Below, piece by piece: positions 1 through 11,050 of a DNA stretch of 64,000 nt (within the stretch, counting starts at the first letter, position 1; each line of letters begins with the position of its first letter). Source of the DNA: Hydractinia symbiolongicarpus (lineage: Eukaryota > Cnidaria > Hydrozoa > Anthoathecata > Hydractiniidae); NCBI RefSeq assembly GCF_029227915.1, contig NC_079889.1:11284001-11348000 (forward strand), read 5' to 3'. The position numbers and the translations under genes were made by a program. Below the pieces are notes generated by a model. It was not told where the DNA came from and did not search any database. It saw only the letters and a list, made by a program, of their open reading frames with translations.

Positions 1-278
1 ACTAACCTGTAAGTCTGAAGTTTGTTTATATGGTATCTATGGTAACAAAGTCAGTGAATTGAAATGTATATGCAGCAAGTCTTAACGAAATATTTTTCAG
101 TAGGGGAGTAACAAATACAAGTGCATGCACTAATTTATATGTCAAATCAGTTTCAGTAATGAATGTCCATCGTCTTGAGACCGTTTTTGCTGTCTTTATT
201 TAAAATGTTTTTCTACTCCACTGCACTTGCAATGTATAATCTGATAAAGATTTTACTAGCAAAATTGTTTTCTTGTAG

Positions 279-3200
279 AATGAATAATCTCGCTCTCCAA
301 AGAAATCCTAAGGTATTGTTTGTTTTTCCATTTGTTATTATGCTTTATATTTTCAACAGCTTTAGTTTTTTTTTTACTTCTATTTATTTTTATTTATTAT
401 TTTTTTTTTGTATTTTAGGCTGAGGATTATGAACTACGCAAAAAAATGGCTAAAAATGGTATGTTGTTTCCTTATTTTAGGAGGATGTGTTGTGGATTGT
501 TTATTCTCTAAGAATTGTAAAATAATACATACTTTTATTGATCCTTACTATTCTTGAAAAAGATTTTAAGCCTAGCTATATTCTTTATTGACAGTGAAAG
601 ACAGTCTTTTAGCAAAACAGGAAAACCTAATTTTATCTGACGTTCTAAACCATTTAAAATTACCGGTGGTGTATATAGTGATATATTTAACATTTAAACC
701 TGGGAATTATTCAATATTGCAATTTTAGCTTTAATATATAAATTATTATGCTTGCCATACATCTGTCTGTTGTGTGCCAAAAATGGTAGCTTCAAGCAGT
801 GACATTATCATCATCATTCTTCGCTTAACGTCCGTTAGGGTTAGGGTATATTAATGCTCTCTTTCAATCTGATCTAGACTGCGTTAGATCTAAACTCAAA
901 TAGCATTAGTTTTTTTTTGCTTCCAATAATTATTCAAAATATTAATCTGTAACAATTTTAGTGTAAAAATATTTTTTTATTTTTTTCAGCAATGCATAGT
1001 CAAGTTCAGTATGGTAAAATTCGAACACCAACAGATGCATGGGCTGGGTTAGGATTTTCAAACTCAATGCCAGAAGCTGTAATCACAGAATTGGTAAGTC
1101 CTTATATTTTTACACAACAAAACAACATTGGTATTTGGTTAGTTTCTGCCACACTTACTAAAATTTATTCTTCAAATTTTATAGCAGTAAGTTTCATGTG
1201 GTGTAACCATATTCAGTTTTTATTAAAGAAGGTGAACCTGCTGAAAAATGCATTAGGGTTTGTCAAGGAAATTATTTAAAAGTACCCATACCAGAAAATT
1301 ATTTAAAAGCAAAAATCGAATATTGATTAAATAGACAGGCCTCCCAGCGGTCATATATTTCATATGTTTCATATATTTCGGAAATTCATCGAATTTACAA
1401 TATATCTTCATATATTTTGGAGATTTTTCATATATTATCATATATTTCGACTGTTTCTTCTTGTTTTTTTAGATATATTTGTTTCTGATTCCTATCATTA
1501 CCCTATTGTTGTTTGTTCTTATTAGTTGTTCTTATTGATCTTGTGTAAATTGTGCTCATCTCAATAAGTCAAAAGATTTTTAAGTTCTGAAGTTTGTATT
1601 TAAGCCAGTAATTTACTATTTTACCAATCTTTGTTAGTGCTAACGTGCTTCTATAACGATATCTAAAATCCAATTTTTTTTGCCTAATTTTAACAGGTAT
1701 TTGGCTTAGTTTTTATTTTTAAACCTACTTTTTTATCATATATTTTGTCAATTTATCATATATTTACCTGAAAATATTCATATATTCTCATATCCTATTT
1801 TTGGCCATATATTCATATATTTTGTATGATAATTTCCCTAGGAGGCCTGAATAGAGTCTTCTAGATTTGTCTTTTCGACAGCATGCTCAAAGTCGTGCTC
1901 TTATGTTTTTCCAGTTAGCCTTACTCAAAGTAATGCTTTGTGTATCTTGGTTAAGGTGGATTCTTACTTGCCCATTTTAAGCATGGAAATGGGACAGAAA
2001 TAAAAGTATGCTCATGTGCACTTCCTTTCTTGGGGGAATTTGCCTGTCTTATATCCTGTAAAATAAGAAAAAAAACACACACTGTCCTATGAACTAATGG
2101 CACATGACAATTATAAGGCATTCATGTTTTTTATTTCTCGAGTACGCAATCAAAAGTGTACAAGTTAAAAAATGTGGTCATAATATTACAAATCTTAATA
2201 ATCCTTCTTTTTAGTGGATAACAAGGTTTTCAGTGTTCATATGTTTTATAACTTTGCTACTGTAATACTTTTTAGTAAACAATAATTTCCCCTTTCCGTC
2301 CTGTTTTCCTTCCTGTCAAATCAGTAAAAACCCTCCTTTATTCTTACTCAAAGTGGCACTCTTTCGTTGTCTTGATTGATTGATCTTCTCAATGTTGCAT
2401 TGCAAATGGGCATATCTATCTCATGATATTATTTTTTTCTAGTTGAACAGAGAAAAGAATGCTAACCAGTTGCGTCTGAATGGAATGCGAAACATATTGG
2501 TTTGTTTATTTATTTATTTATTTATTTGTTTATTTGTTTGTTTGTTTGTTTTCCCTACATAAAAGCCTGAACAAATGTATATTGATTGAAAGCTTTTAAC
2601 CTGTGTCTTTTCTCAAAGCTGACAATGTTGTCCTGGTGTTATTAAAAACTCCAACTTGTTTGGGACTTTTATTGAACATCAAATGTATTTCATTGTACAC
2701 ATTCTCCATATTAAACATGTTTGAAGATTGCCAAGAATATCCACCTGCCTATGTTATTGTTGTGAAAAATGAAAACAACGCCATGTTTTTTTTGATGAAA
2801 TCAAAATTATCAAGACAATCTCTTGTTTGTATTTACACAGTACATACACACATTTGGGTATAGGTAGTCAAAATGGAATGAGTCAGATGGGACACTATCG
2901 GGTCTTTTCCACCAAACAAAATCTCTCTTCAAATAAAGTGGAAATAATATTTCTTCGTAACTAAAAGAATTCTAGACAAGGGAGCGCATATAAATACATC
3001 TCTTGTATAAATGGAAAAAGTTTCTCTGTGACTGAAAATTCCGAAATAGGTTAAAATTTACTTTTCCAAGCGGATGTTTTATTTCTCCTAAAGAATGCGC
3101 AAATTGGAAAAATTTTGTCTAATTTATTTAAATTGCCATTTAATAATTACGTAATTACAAAGATCGAAGTCAATGATATTATTACAGTTGTTGAGACCAT

Positions 3201-6056
3201 TGCAGTGTACGGTTAAGTTTGAGACCAAATAACTTAACCCAATTTCTCCCAAACAAACCAGCAGACCCACAGCTTAACAACTAGTCTTGTTTATTAATAC
3301 CCCTATTATGTCTATGTACGCGAATAAAGGTTATGTCGCAAACACACAAAATAGCAGGTAAAAATATGTTTTTATCCACTTTGTTGAATCGGGTGAAATT
3401 TCTGTATCATTTTTCGTAGGCCAACAGCGTTTTGGAATTCTTTCAAATTTTGTAGGCGTTGAAAAGTAATGCAAGCTCAGATTTTTCTGAATTTCACGGA
3501 CAACAAAATGATGTTGAATTATTGTTTTCGTGCAGTGTCATTATCAAAATATGAAAGCTGAAAAGTTAAGATTTTATTCCTCATAAATATAAACCTCTTT
3601 AAAACCGCATTGATTACATCAGAAAAAAACCTTTAAAACTTCAACAAAATCAAGTTTAAAAGCTCCAAAAAAATTTGGTGAATCATTTCGGATGTAATGT
3701 TACTATTTGAATTGGAAAGTAGTTTTCCAATTGTTTAAAAAAATTTACAGTGCTAAAAACAAGGCTAACAGCCATGTCATTGATAAACATCGACAGAAAA
3801 ACAATTCTTTTTCTTTTACGCACAGCGAACCTTTGAAGTACCAATGTCTAAAAAATAGTTTCTATAATCTATGTACGCTGAAGACAGAAACACAAAAAAC
3901 TAATTTGGCAAGTTTTTCAAATTTCAAGCAGGGTCATATTATTAAACTCGAGAAAGATATGAAGGCGCAGGAATTAGGCGCGAAAGAAAAATAAGAAGAC
4001 ATGATTCATTTATCCAAGAAAAAACAACAATTTCGAATTAGAAATTGAATTTTAAAAATTTATTAGGTTTATCACATCCAGAATGTTATGCAATCAAGTG
4101 TAGCAACAATTTACTCGAATGTTTACTCGCTAAATACGAATTGATATAAATTTTTGAAATTTGAAGCAGTATAATAACATATAGTATTTCTTGCAGCAAC
4201 CTTCCCCAACAACTTCATTGGATTCATCTGTATCATCAAACGGTTCGTCCACATCAGCTCATTCCCATGGCATGGGTCATCAGTCGCCGTCGGCTTCCAA
4301 ACCTTTGCGTAGACCTCCCCCAGGTCTTGAAGATGTAAGTAGCACCTGCAATAATTCATGTTATTTTTTTATTTGTGAATATGCTTTTGAAATAAATAAT
4401 ATGATATTGTTTTGATATCCGATCATTCCTTTTAATATTTCTTTCCCATAATGCAATTTCTTTTTTTAGAGTCACCCATCCATTGATAATTCGTTGTTGC
4501 TAAACAACAATTGTAAGTGAATTATTTTCCATCTTTTAAACCAAGTTTCTTTAAACTGCTTGTAACTGGTCGATCGATGTTGTTTCAGGCCATGTTATTT
4601 AGTGCATTATTTTTTTAGATGATTATGGATCGATGCTTTCTCCTCCCGACCATCATATGAGTCACAACGCATATGCAAACGTGAAATGTAAGTTTTCTTG
4701 CGTGTGGAAACCATCCGATGGAAACACGCACGTTTAAAATGTGTTTTGGGCCATATGGTTTTTTACAGAGTCGAGATTATTTGTTAAATGCGAAAAAGTT
4801 AAAACAGGTTGGCCATCGGCCCTAGAGACTACTGGAAGTAACTCCTAAAGCGCTTGGATTTATTGTTTAATACGAGTTACCGCCCTATGGAAAATTTCTC
4901 ATTTCTTCGTCTATTCTGGAACCGCAGCAAATTTACTTTATGAACTCTTATTTTCAACTCTATAAACGAAAAATACAGCGCTCATCATATAAAGAAATAC
5001 GAAAATACATCTTCAAATGGACAAGGATTTACACTATGACATTTTACATCATTTAGGCATGTCTGATTTGTTTGCTATGCTTGGTTTGGAACAATACATT
5101 GACGCATTTGATAAAGAAGAGGTTAGAATATTTTTCATTATTTCTGTTGTCTGTGTGTAAATACCTTGTGTGGTTCGTGCGTCTGTTTGTCTGTCTGTTA
5201 CGGAAACACGAAATGCGATATATAAAAGAAGGGCGACCCCGTAGATTTTTCCACGGGTTAAAGACTAGTGTCTACATTAATATAAGCCGTATTCTGTCTG
5301 TCTGTCCGCGAGAAAAGCGTCATCCAACAAAATAGCTTGTAATTTAATGATTGGCGACCCCGTGGTGTTTCCATGAGTTAAAAACTCGTGTATATTAATA
5401 CCCGTACCCAAGATGGCTACGCGCAGCTTTAGTAACGACCCCCCACGAAGTGAATCATTTTCTAAATTGAATTTCTAGTCGCCGTCGTGGCAACGATGGG
5501 TAGTTTATATACTAAGCATCTTGGGTTATCTAAGGATTATGGGTAATTTAAGTAACTGAGTTGCGAACTTTTTGTGAACCGAGTTTTCACTATTTACCGC
5601 CTTGTTTATTTTGTTATTTATATTTGACGCCATATACGGTTAACGTGAATATTTTGTCCATAGGTTGACTTGTCGACGTTTATGTCACTCACTGACGAAG
5701 ATTTAAAAGAACTCGGCGTTTCAACATTTGGTGCTCGTAAAAAGATGGCAAACGCTATGAAGGGTAAGTCGGTGTTATTAGTATAGAACTGGTAGTACAA
5801 AATATAAGTAGCACGAAATCAGCTCGCGTTTCAGCTCACATCATTTATTGATCCTAATCAAATAATTAAGAACTTTAATATGTTATTATTATTCTTTACG
5901 TAATTTCTTTATTTAGAATTACAAGCTGTCCATAATCACCAAACATTAGGCCTCACGACTGGTCTGCCATCTCCCTTGCAAAACTCAATGACGTCTTTAT
6001 TTCCACCTCGACCGATTCATAATTTCGATATTGCTGCACACAGTTTGCGTTGGTGA
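279..6056 (+). CDS. BICC1: Bicaudal-C homologue, C-terminal exons with SAM domain (5' part outside window)
   Basis: RNA-binding regulator of translation; BICC1 proteins have N-terminal KH domains (outside this window) and a C-terminal SAM domain that self-polymerises. Exons read: 279-312 (probable), 419-458, 990-1093, 2443-2499, 4197-4334, 4470-4512, 4619-4687, 5057-5121, 5664-5763, 5917-6056, all with GT/AG borders and matching phases; stop TGA at 6054-6056. Exon 990-1093 carries RTPTDAWAGLGFSNSMPEA, which aligns with the conserved block before the SAM domain in vertebrate BICC1. The SAM domain is split over 5057-5121 and 5664-5763, with LTDEDLKELGVSTFGARKKM as its signature. Between them lies a Ser/Pro/His-rich linker. 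After the SAM domain come about 45 poorly conserved residues. The first listed exon is the least certain, because only its phase and splice sites support it. Identity is firm from the SAM domain and upstream block. Confidence 0.9.
810..905. repeat. Dispersed repeat fragment in BICC1 intron
   Basis: This stretch shares a pattern with 39125-39240 in a KIF3B intron: GGGTATATT, then about 20 variable bases, TCTGATCT, and TTAGATCTAAACT. Two diverged fragments of one interspersed family are the likely explanation. No termini or coding potential are visible. Confidence 0.4.
1336..1849. mobile_element. hAT-like MITE in BICC1 intron
   Basis: A 514-bp segment bounded by CAGGCCTCC and its inverted copy GGAGGCCTG, flanked on both sides by AATAGA. 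The CAGG start is typical of hAT termini, but hAT duplications are normally 8 bp, so superfamily is tentative. The interior is full of imperfect TCATATATTT units in both arms and has no reading frame, as expected for a non-autonomous element. Confidence 0.6.
2503..2550. repeat. (TTTA)n/(TTTG)n microsatellite
   Basis: About twelve tandem tetranucleotides TTTA changing to TTTG, immediately after the donor of the BICC1 exon ending at 2499. Confidence 0.85.
2551..4196. other. BICC1 intron, no further feature seen
   Basis: AT-rich intronic sequence. A 95-codon open frame at 3707-3994 has low-complexity Lys/Asn-rich composition and no recognisable motif, and I treat it as chance. Confidence 0.5.
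5145..5388 (+). mobile_element. Two tandem degenerate mini-Helitron-like copies
   Basis: Copy one ends in a hairpin of the CCCGTAG/ATTTTT/CCACGGG type followed by TTAAAGA and CTAG at 5265-5268. Immediately after, a second diverged copy begins with TCTACATTAATATAAGCCG and ends in a decayed hairpin near 5388. They match the cleaner copies at 15406-15513 (-) and 44583-44711 (+). They lie in the intron that separates the two SAM-domain exons of BICC1. Confidence 0.6.
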
Positions 6057-7798
6057 GGCCACGTGTCGCTTCAATGCTGGGATGTGAACCATCAAATTGG
6101 GTTATAATGGTGTTCGGAAATACTTGCTAAATACAAATTCATATAAAAATGTGGAATTTTTTGCTGACGCGGCTGTTTTGAAACATGCTTTGTCCGCTTC
6201 GGTAGTTGAGAAATCTTTCTTCCGCCTTTTATAAAATATAGAAAGAATGTTATTTTCACTGACGGATTGGTTGTGGGCACACGCACATAGATAAAAAGAG
6301 AAGAATTATTTATAATACTGTGAACGCACATGCACTTCTACCTAAATGGCAATTTGACGATTTATTGCTACCATTTTAATGGCGAGTTTTTTAAGCAATG
6401 CAATATTATCCATTTTTCCTTTGCACTTATTTTTTTTTACTTTTTGTAATTTTGGCTCCTTTTAAACAACGACCAGGATTGAAATCTCTTTAGCAAAAAA
6501 TTATCGCCATGTTAATTTCATTCATGTTTCCATGGAAACGTGTTTACGACCAAACTAGACATCAAGAGTACACAAGTAGTTTTTTTGGCTTATTTTTTAT
6601 TCAATTTTTTATTGTTGTATAATAAGTTTTTTGTTTACATCGGCGCAGTCAGTTCTCCTCCACTGTGTTGTATAATAATGAGGAAAAAATATGTAGTTAC
6701 ATTTTTTGTTACTTAATTTTTAAAAAACAATTTTTTACGTAGCAAGTGTTTGGCTTGTTATTTCAGTGGATGTAAAATCTGGACTTGTTTTGACGGACAT
6801 CAACTGCTCTGTAATGCGAAATTTTAGTCCCGTAAAAATATTGCTGGTCAAATAGACAGAATCTGCTAGAGGTACCAATTATGATGACGTCATCACAAGT
6901 AACAGTTTTTCACTGGCGCTTATTAACGTATACCAATTTAGTTTCCAATCCTTCTTGTCTTAACTACGGCAAAGAAGCACTGGAAACTAGGAGTAGAAAC
7001 AATAGCTTTAAGACATAACTCAAACTTTATAACAGTCGCGGATGGTAAAGCCATCGGTCTTCTTGTAATTTGAAAGTTTGAGTTATAAATTTGATAACTT
7101 ATAATGTCACGTGACTTCATTTAGTAAATGGAATTGGTTATAATGACAACTCTCCTCTGTAGAGTGTATTTGTCCTGTCCTGTGTTATGTTTTTTTTTTC
7201 TTTCGAACTTTTCCCCGAAAAAAGTTTTATAGATATTTTCGCTTCGGGAAGGAGAACTCTCCTCCACAGAATCTCTTGTCATGTGTTTTATTCTATTATT
7301 TCTCTAACCTGATTTTCATCTGACTTTTATGCTCCGTGTAGGAGAGTCGTCTTTAGGTGTCATTTTTGTGGTTAATTTTTTTTATATTACTTTATGGAAT
7401 TATTTGCATTTCTTGCTAGATGATGGATATCACCCAACTTAGTACCCAGATCTTTAACAATGACAATTAGGAATAATCTTTACTGTGGAGAAATCCTGTG
7501 AAGAATCAAAATGATTGATTTTTGATTTCTTTGACGATAAAAAAAAAATATAAACGAAACTAAATAAGTGGAAGTAAATTAAATTTACAAGCTTTTCCAA
7601 ATTCCTCTTCTTTTTTTTCTTCCAAACAAAACAGTTTTGCAAACAAGCGCTTTGACTACCTCGTTCATTTCAGTCGTTTTTACAACCGAAGCCTGCGGTT
7701 TGTACCCGTGTTTATAAATAAACATCATGTCATTTTTTTTCTTTCCAGCTAAAAATGGAAGTCCATATTAGAACAACGGGTCTAATTAATCATCTTCC
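6057..7798 (+). other. BICC1 3' UTR and downstream flank
   Basis: Sequence after the BICC1 stop. AATAAA at 7717-7722 is the clearest poly(A) signal in the presumed transcript direction. No coding sequence is supported; short open frames on either strand are AT-rich and unmotivated. The 3' UTR length cannot be fixed from sequence. Confidence 0.45.
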
Positions 7799-7899
7799 AA
7801 CCTCGTCACCAGTACTTTTATATTTCCATGTCTTTAGAAACAGATCGATCATGAATTTGTTTAAAGGTTATTCGAATAAAAGGTCCTGGGTACGAGGTT
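7799..7899. mobile_element. ~101-bp MITE with AACCTCGTNACCAG / CTGGGTACGAGGTT ends
   Basis: The left end AACCTCGTCACCAG and right end CCTGGGTACGAGGTT are inverted relative to each other and enclose about 100 bp without coding capacity. Other members of the family lie at 13230-13335, 50731-51174 and 53647-53755, with solo ends elsewhere. Confidence 0.6.
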
Positions 7900-8059
7900 G
7901 TTATGTTAATTTTTTACTTTATTTGTATAGTTGAACGCATTGATGAATTTACTGGTTAACAATTTCGTTTAAAATAAATGAATGATGAACGAAATTGTCA
8001 GTTATTCTGTTGTTGTCTAGTTTGTAGAAGACAGGAATGCTATCTACCAATGTCATTCT

Positions 8060-8121
8060 ATCCCTCGTTTCCAGGACTTTAAGTTTTTTTCTATATCTGG
8101 CGGCGAGATGAACGCATTATA
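8060..8121. repeat. Left part of an older repeat interrupted by the Tigger element
   Basis: CCTCGTTTCCAGG at 8063-8075 is the left terminus of the CCTGGGNACGAGGTT family. The continuation resumes at 11051 with a segment (CACGGCTCAGAATAAAACCA) that has a close relative at 53383-53402 beside another member of the family. The Tigger element therefore sits inside an older repeat. Confidence 0.5.
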
Positions 8122-8340
8122 CAGTAGAGTCTCCATAACTCGAACAGCCACGGGGAAAAGGAAATCGTTCGAGTTATGGAGACATTCGAGTTGTAGAGGT
8201 TTTCAACTTTTAGCGCAATATCCTCCCTTTACGTGAACCAGCTGGATAAAAACGTTATATTTAATCTTAAGTCTAACTTTAAGGCGGCTATTAGGTTAAT
8301 GAAAGTCAAAACAATACACTTTTAATGAATTTTTTAATGT

Positions 8341-10659
8341 TTATTTAGAAAAGAAGTCGGTGATAACTGTTTGCTTACAACTCATATCAAAATCTTTGGC
8401 GATATTACGATTCAAGTCCCTCAGGGAAGCTATCATTTCTTCTTCAAAATGTGAAAAAATACTCAAGTCTTCGAAGACGTTGATAGCTGTACGCACTTGC
8501 TCGGCCGTCGGTCTTGTGATCTTATCTTCTTCCTCCTTGTCTTCTTCGTCGACCTCTTCTAATTCTTCGTCTTGAGTCCCAGTGATCTCAGCAATGATGT
8601 CAGCAGTCTTCAGACGCCCATGGGATGTACTGACTTCAATGTCAAAATCAATGAAATCTTCAGTTGATAAGTCAGGATCAATGTGGTCAGGAAACCTTCG
8701 TTTTATGTAAGAGAGTTCAGCATCGAGGGTTGGAATTGGGTCTTCTTCTACTTCGCTGGTTAAACTTTTAAAAGGGTCGTCATCTTCGTTGATCGCTCTT
8801 TCTGCATCCTTTTGGGAAATTCCTGATTTTCGAAAGCAATTGGTGAATGTTTTGTTGGAAACATCATCCCATGCTTTCCTTAGCATGTACATAGCTCCAA
8901 GAATCGAGAACTTCGGAGTCGATTTTTCCTCGTCCAAGGCTTTTATCAATTTCCGCACTGCTAGCGATCGATATTTTGCTTTCAGGGCGCGGATAATTCC
9001 TTGGTCCATAGGTTGGGTTAGGGACGTGGTATTTGGAGGAAGAAAGATCAATTCTACCCATTCCAGGTTTTCAACATGAGGATGTGCGGTACAATTGTCA
9101 ATAATCAAAGCAATTTTTCGCTTAGAGACAGAGAATTTTCGATCAAGCTCGCGTACCCACTCTTCGAACAGCTCTCCAGACATCCAACTCTTCTTTTGCG
9201 AACGGTATCGACAGGGTAGTGTTTTGACACCTTTAAAGCAACGAGGGTTGGCGGACTTGCCAATTACAAACATTGGCAATCGTTCCCCCAAGGCATTACC
9301 AGCAGCTAAACCAGTAAGTCTAACTTTGCTGTGTTTTCCTCCAGAACACTTATCACCTTTCATGTGCAAAGTTTTACTGGGAAGGCATTGAAAGAAAAGC
9401 CCAAATTCGTCGGCGTTAAAAATGTCTTCCAGAGGATAGCGGGAGAGAATGGTTGGTAATGTTGTCTCCGACCATGGCGCTGTCATTTCCTCAGTGACGG
9501 ACCGTGATTCTCCAGCGATGGTTTTGAAGGATACTCCATACCTGAAAGGAATGGATGAGAAAAACGTTTATCTCTGTAGTTGTGACTAGTGTAGATGGAG
9601 CTTTACATTTTGTTTGATTCGAATCATGGAATTCTAAATTTAGAATGCCATGGCCATGATTCGAATAGAAAACATTCGATTGTTACCATGTTTTGATTTG
9701 TGAAAGAATTCAAATAGAAAAAGATTCGATTTTTACCAAGTTTCGAAGTTTTGACGAGTGAAAGAAAGCATGGAAGCCATGAAAGTCCAACAAGTCAAAA
9801 GATTAACAGACATTATTTGTTGTATAGAACTTCCTATCATTAAACTTACTACGTACGAAATCGACGCTTTTGTCATGGGGTATCATGTTTATAAAAGTAA
9901 TTGGACACCCTCTGTTGGAGATGAATTTTATGGTTTCATGGAACCAACAAATAAAATGGATAAATATGCAGTTGCAGTCAAGAAAAATGATGGAGAAATC
10001 ATTGGACATCTACCACTAGGAAAGTCAGGACGCTTTGCAAAAGTCATATTTTACTTTCTGAAGAATGACAGCTTCAATGTATGCAAAATAACAATTACTG
10101 GAAAGTCATTGAATGCTGGTGATGGATTAGGGATGAAAGTCCCATGCAAATTATCCTTCCTCTCTGAAAGAGAGTCTATTGATATTTTGAAAAAACAACT
10201 ACCAAAGCTATTGTAACATTTTTTTAGATTTTATCTTCACGAAGATAAACAAACAAAATCTTAGTCAACTAACCTGGTTTTCCATTTAGCCATCCACCCC
10301 TGAGAAGCTTGAAATGACTCGACACCCAACGCTTTGGCAAACTCAAGAGCTTTCTCTTTCAGCATCGGGCCACTGATTGGGATATTCTCACTCCTCATCA
10401 TAAGTAACCATTTATGAACAGCTTTGTTCACATCTTCGAATTTTTCTGGCTTTGATCTCTTCGATGTTTGCCCGTTGTTAAACTGCTTGTAAATCTTTTC
10501 TTTATTTTTTTTCCAAGTTGACAGGGTGCTTGGAGGAATTTTGAACTCTTTTGCCACATCCTTTGGCGCAGTACCCTTTTCCAACGCTTTAAGAGCTTTG
10601 TACTTGATTTTGCACGACTTATTGTCAATTCGACGCTTTGATCCTGCCACAGACGACAT
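8341..10659 (-). CDS. Tigger/pogo-type transposase, two exons
   Basis: Cut-and-paste DNA transposase of the CENP-B/pogo/Tigger group. Exon 1 is 10659-10274 (start chosen at MSSVAGSKRR, because upstream codons lack the conserved DNA-binding region). Exon 2 is 9541-8341. Donor AG|GTTAGT and acceptor TTTCAG|G join in phase to give 528 residues. The N-terminal HTH contains DVAKEFKIPPSTLSTWKKN, followed by a second CENP-B-type HTH ending in ASQGWMAKWKTR. The catalytic core has three acidic positions: NADEFGLFF, LIIDNCTAHPH and PMDQGII, the DDD triad of Tigger enzymes. The C-terminus is acidic (EELEEVDEEDKEEEDK). No stop or frameshift is present. The 732-bp intron contains the opposite-strand HIRAN-like gene. 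Confidence 0.9.
9617..9666. promoter_or_regulatory. Hairpin upstream of the nested HIRAN-like gene
   Basis: ATTCGAATCATGG (9617-9629) and CCATGATTCGAAT (9654-9666) are perfect inverted copies, with AATTCTAAATTTAGAAT forming an inner inverted repeat. It lies about 90 bp before the start of the HIRAN-like frame, within the transposase intron. It may be a regulatory or transposase-binding site; function is not shown. Confidence 0.45.
9758..10216 (+). CDS. HIRAN-like domain protein nested in transposase intron
   Basis: A single-exon frame of 152 codons, antisense to and wholly inside the transposase intron (10273-9542). Residues about 42-118 resemble a HIRAN domain: YHVYKSNWTPSVGDEFYGF, then EPTNKMDKYAVAV, then GEIIGHLPL. 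These match the usual HIRAN order of a G-E-x-hydrophobic strand, an N/D-x-x-D-x-x-A-hydrophobic-x-V strand and a G-hydrophobic-hydrophobic-P turn. HIRAN domains in HLTF and bacterial helicases bind 3' DNA ends, so a role in handling transposition intermediates is conceivable but inferred. No intron, signal peptide or membrane segment is visible. Start at 9758 is the first ATG; a second ATG at codon 5 is equally possible. Confidence 0.72.
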   Translation: MKESMEAMKVQQVKRLTDIICCIELPIIKLTTYEIDAFVMGYHVYKSNWTPSVGDEFYGFMEPTNKMDKYAVAVKKNDGEIIGHLPLGKSGRFAKVIFYFLKNDSFNVCKITITGKSLNAGDGLGMKVPCKLSFLSERESIDILKKQLPKLL

Positions 10660-11050
10660 TGTTATGAGAGTGTCTTTCTTTTGAAATTCTTTAGATTTTC
10701 TCGAAAACGTTCGAAAAAGACGTTCGAAAGGTTTGGATGACGCATCATTAATCATTCGAATTAATAATAAGGCCTGCAAAACACGTATTAACAAGATTTT
10801 TAGACCCAATTTATCAGGAAAACTGTTCGAATTTTGATTATGATGTCAGAAAATTCGAGTTATGGAGAGAAAAGTCTCCAAGGGACAAAAAAATTTGTTC
10901 GAGTTAAGGGAAGATTCGAGTTATGGAGGTTCGAGTTGTAGAGGTTTTTTTATAAGAGTTTATTAGGAAATTTTCACGGTGCCAACGAATTTGTTCGAGT
11001 TAAGGAGAGATTCGAGTTATAGAGGTTCGAGTTATGGAGACTCTACTGTA

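Larger units (their letters stand above)
8122..11048 (-). mobile_element. Tigger/pogo DNA transposon, apparently complete, with nested cargo gene
   Basis: The element is 2927 bp, with perfect 24-bp terminal inverted repeats (8122-8145 and 11025-11048, beginning CAGTAGAGTCTCCATAAC), and is flanked by TA at 8120-8121 and 11049-11050. TA duplication and CAGTAG-type ends are characteristic of pogo/Tigger. Sub-terminal copies of TTCGAGTTATGGAG occur near 8168, 10854, 10916 and 11012. Inside are a spliced minus-strand transposase with uninterrupted frame and a plus-strand HIRAN-like gene. Perfect ends and intact frames indicate a young, possibly autonomous copy. Confidence 0.92.

Noticed and set aside
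3707-3994. 95-codon plus frame in a BICC1 intron
   Set aside because: Low-complexity Lys/Asn-rich, no homology recognised, and the BICC1 exons on either side splice in phase without it.
8360-9391. Plus-strand frames opposite the transposase
   Set aside because: Antisense shadows of the transposase coding strand.
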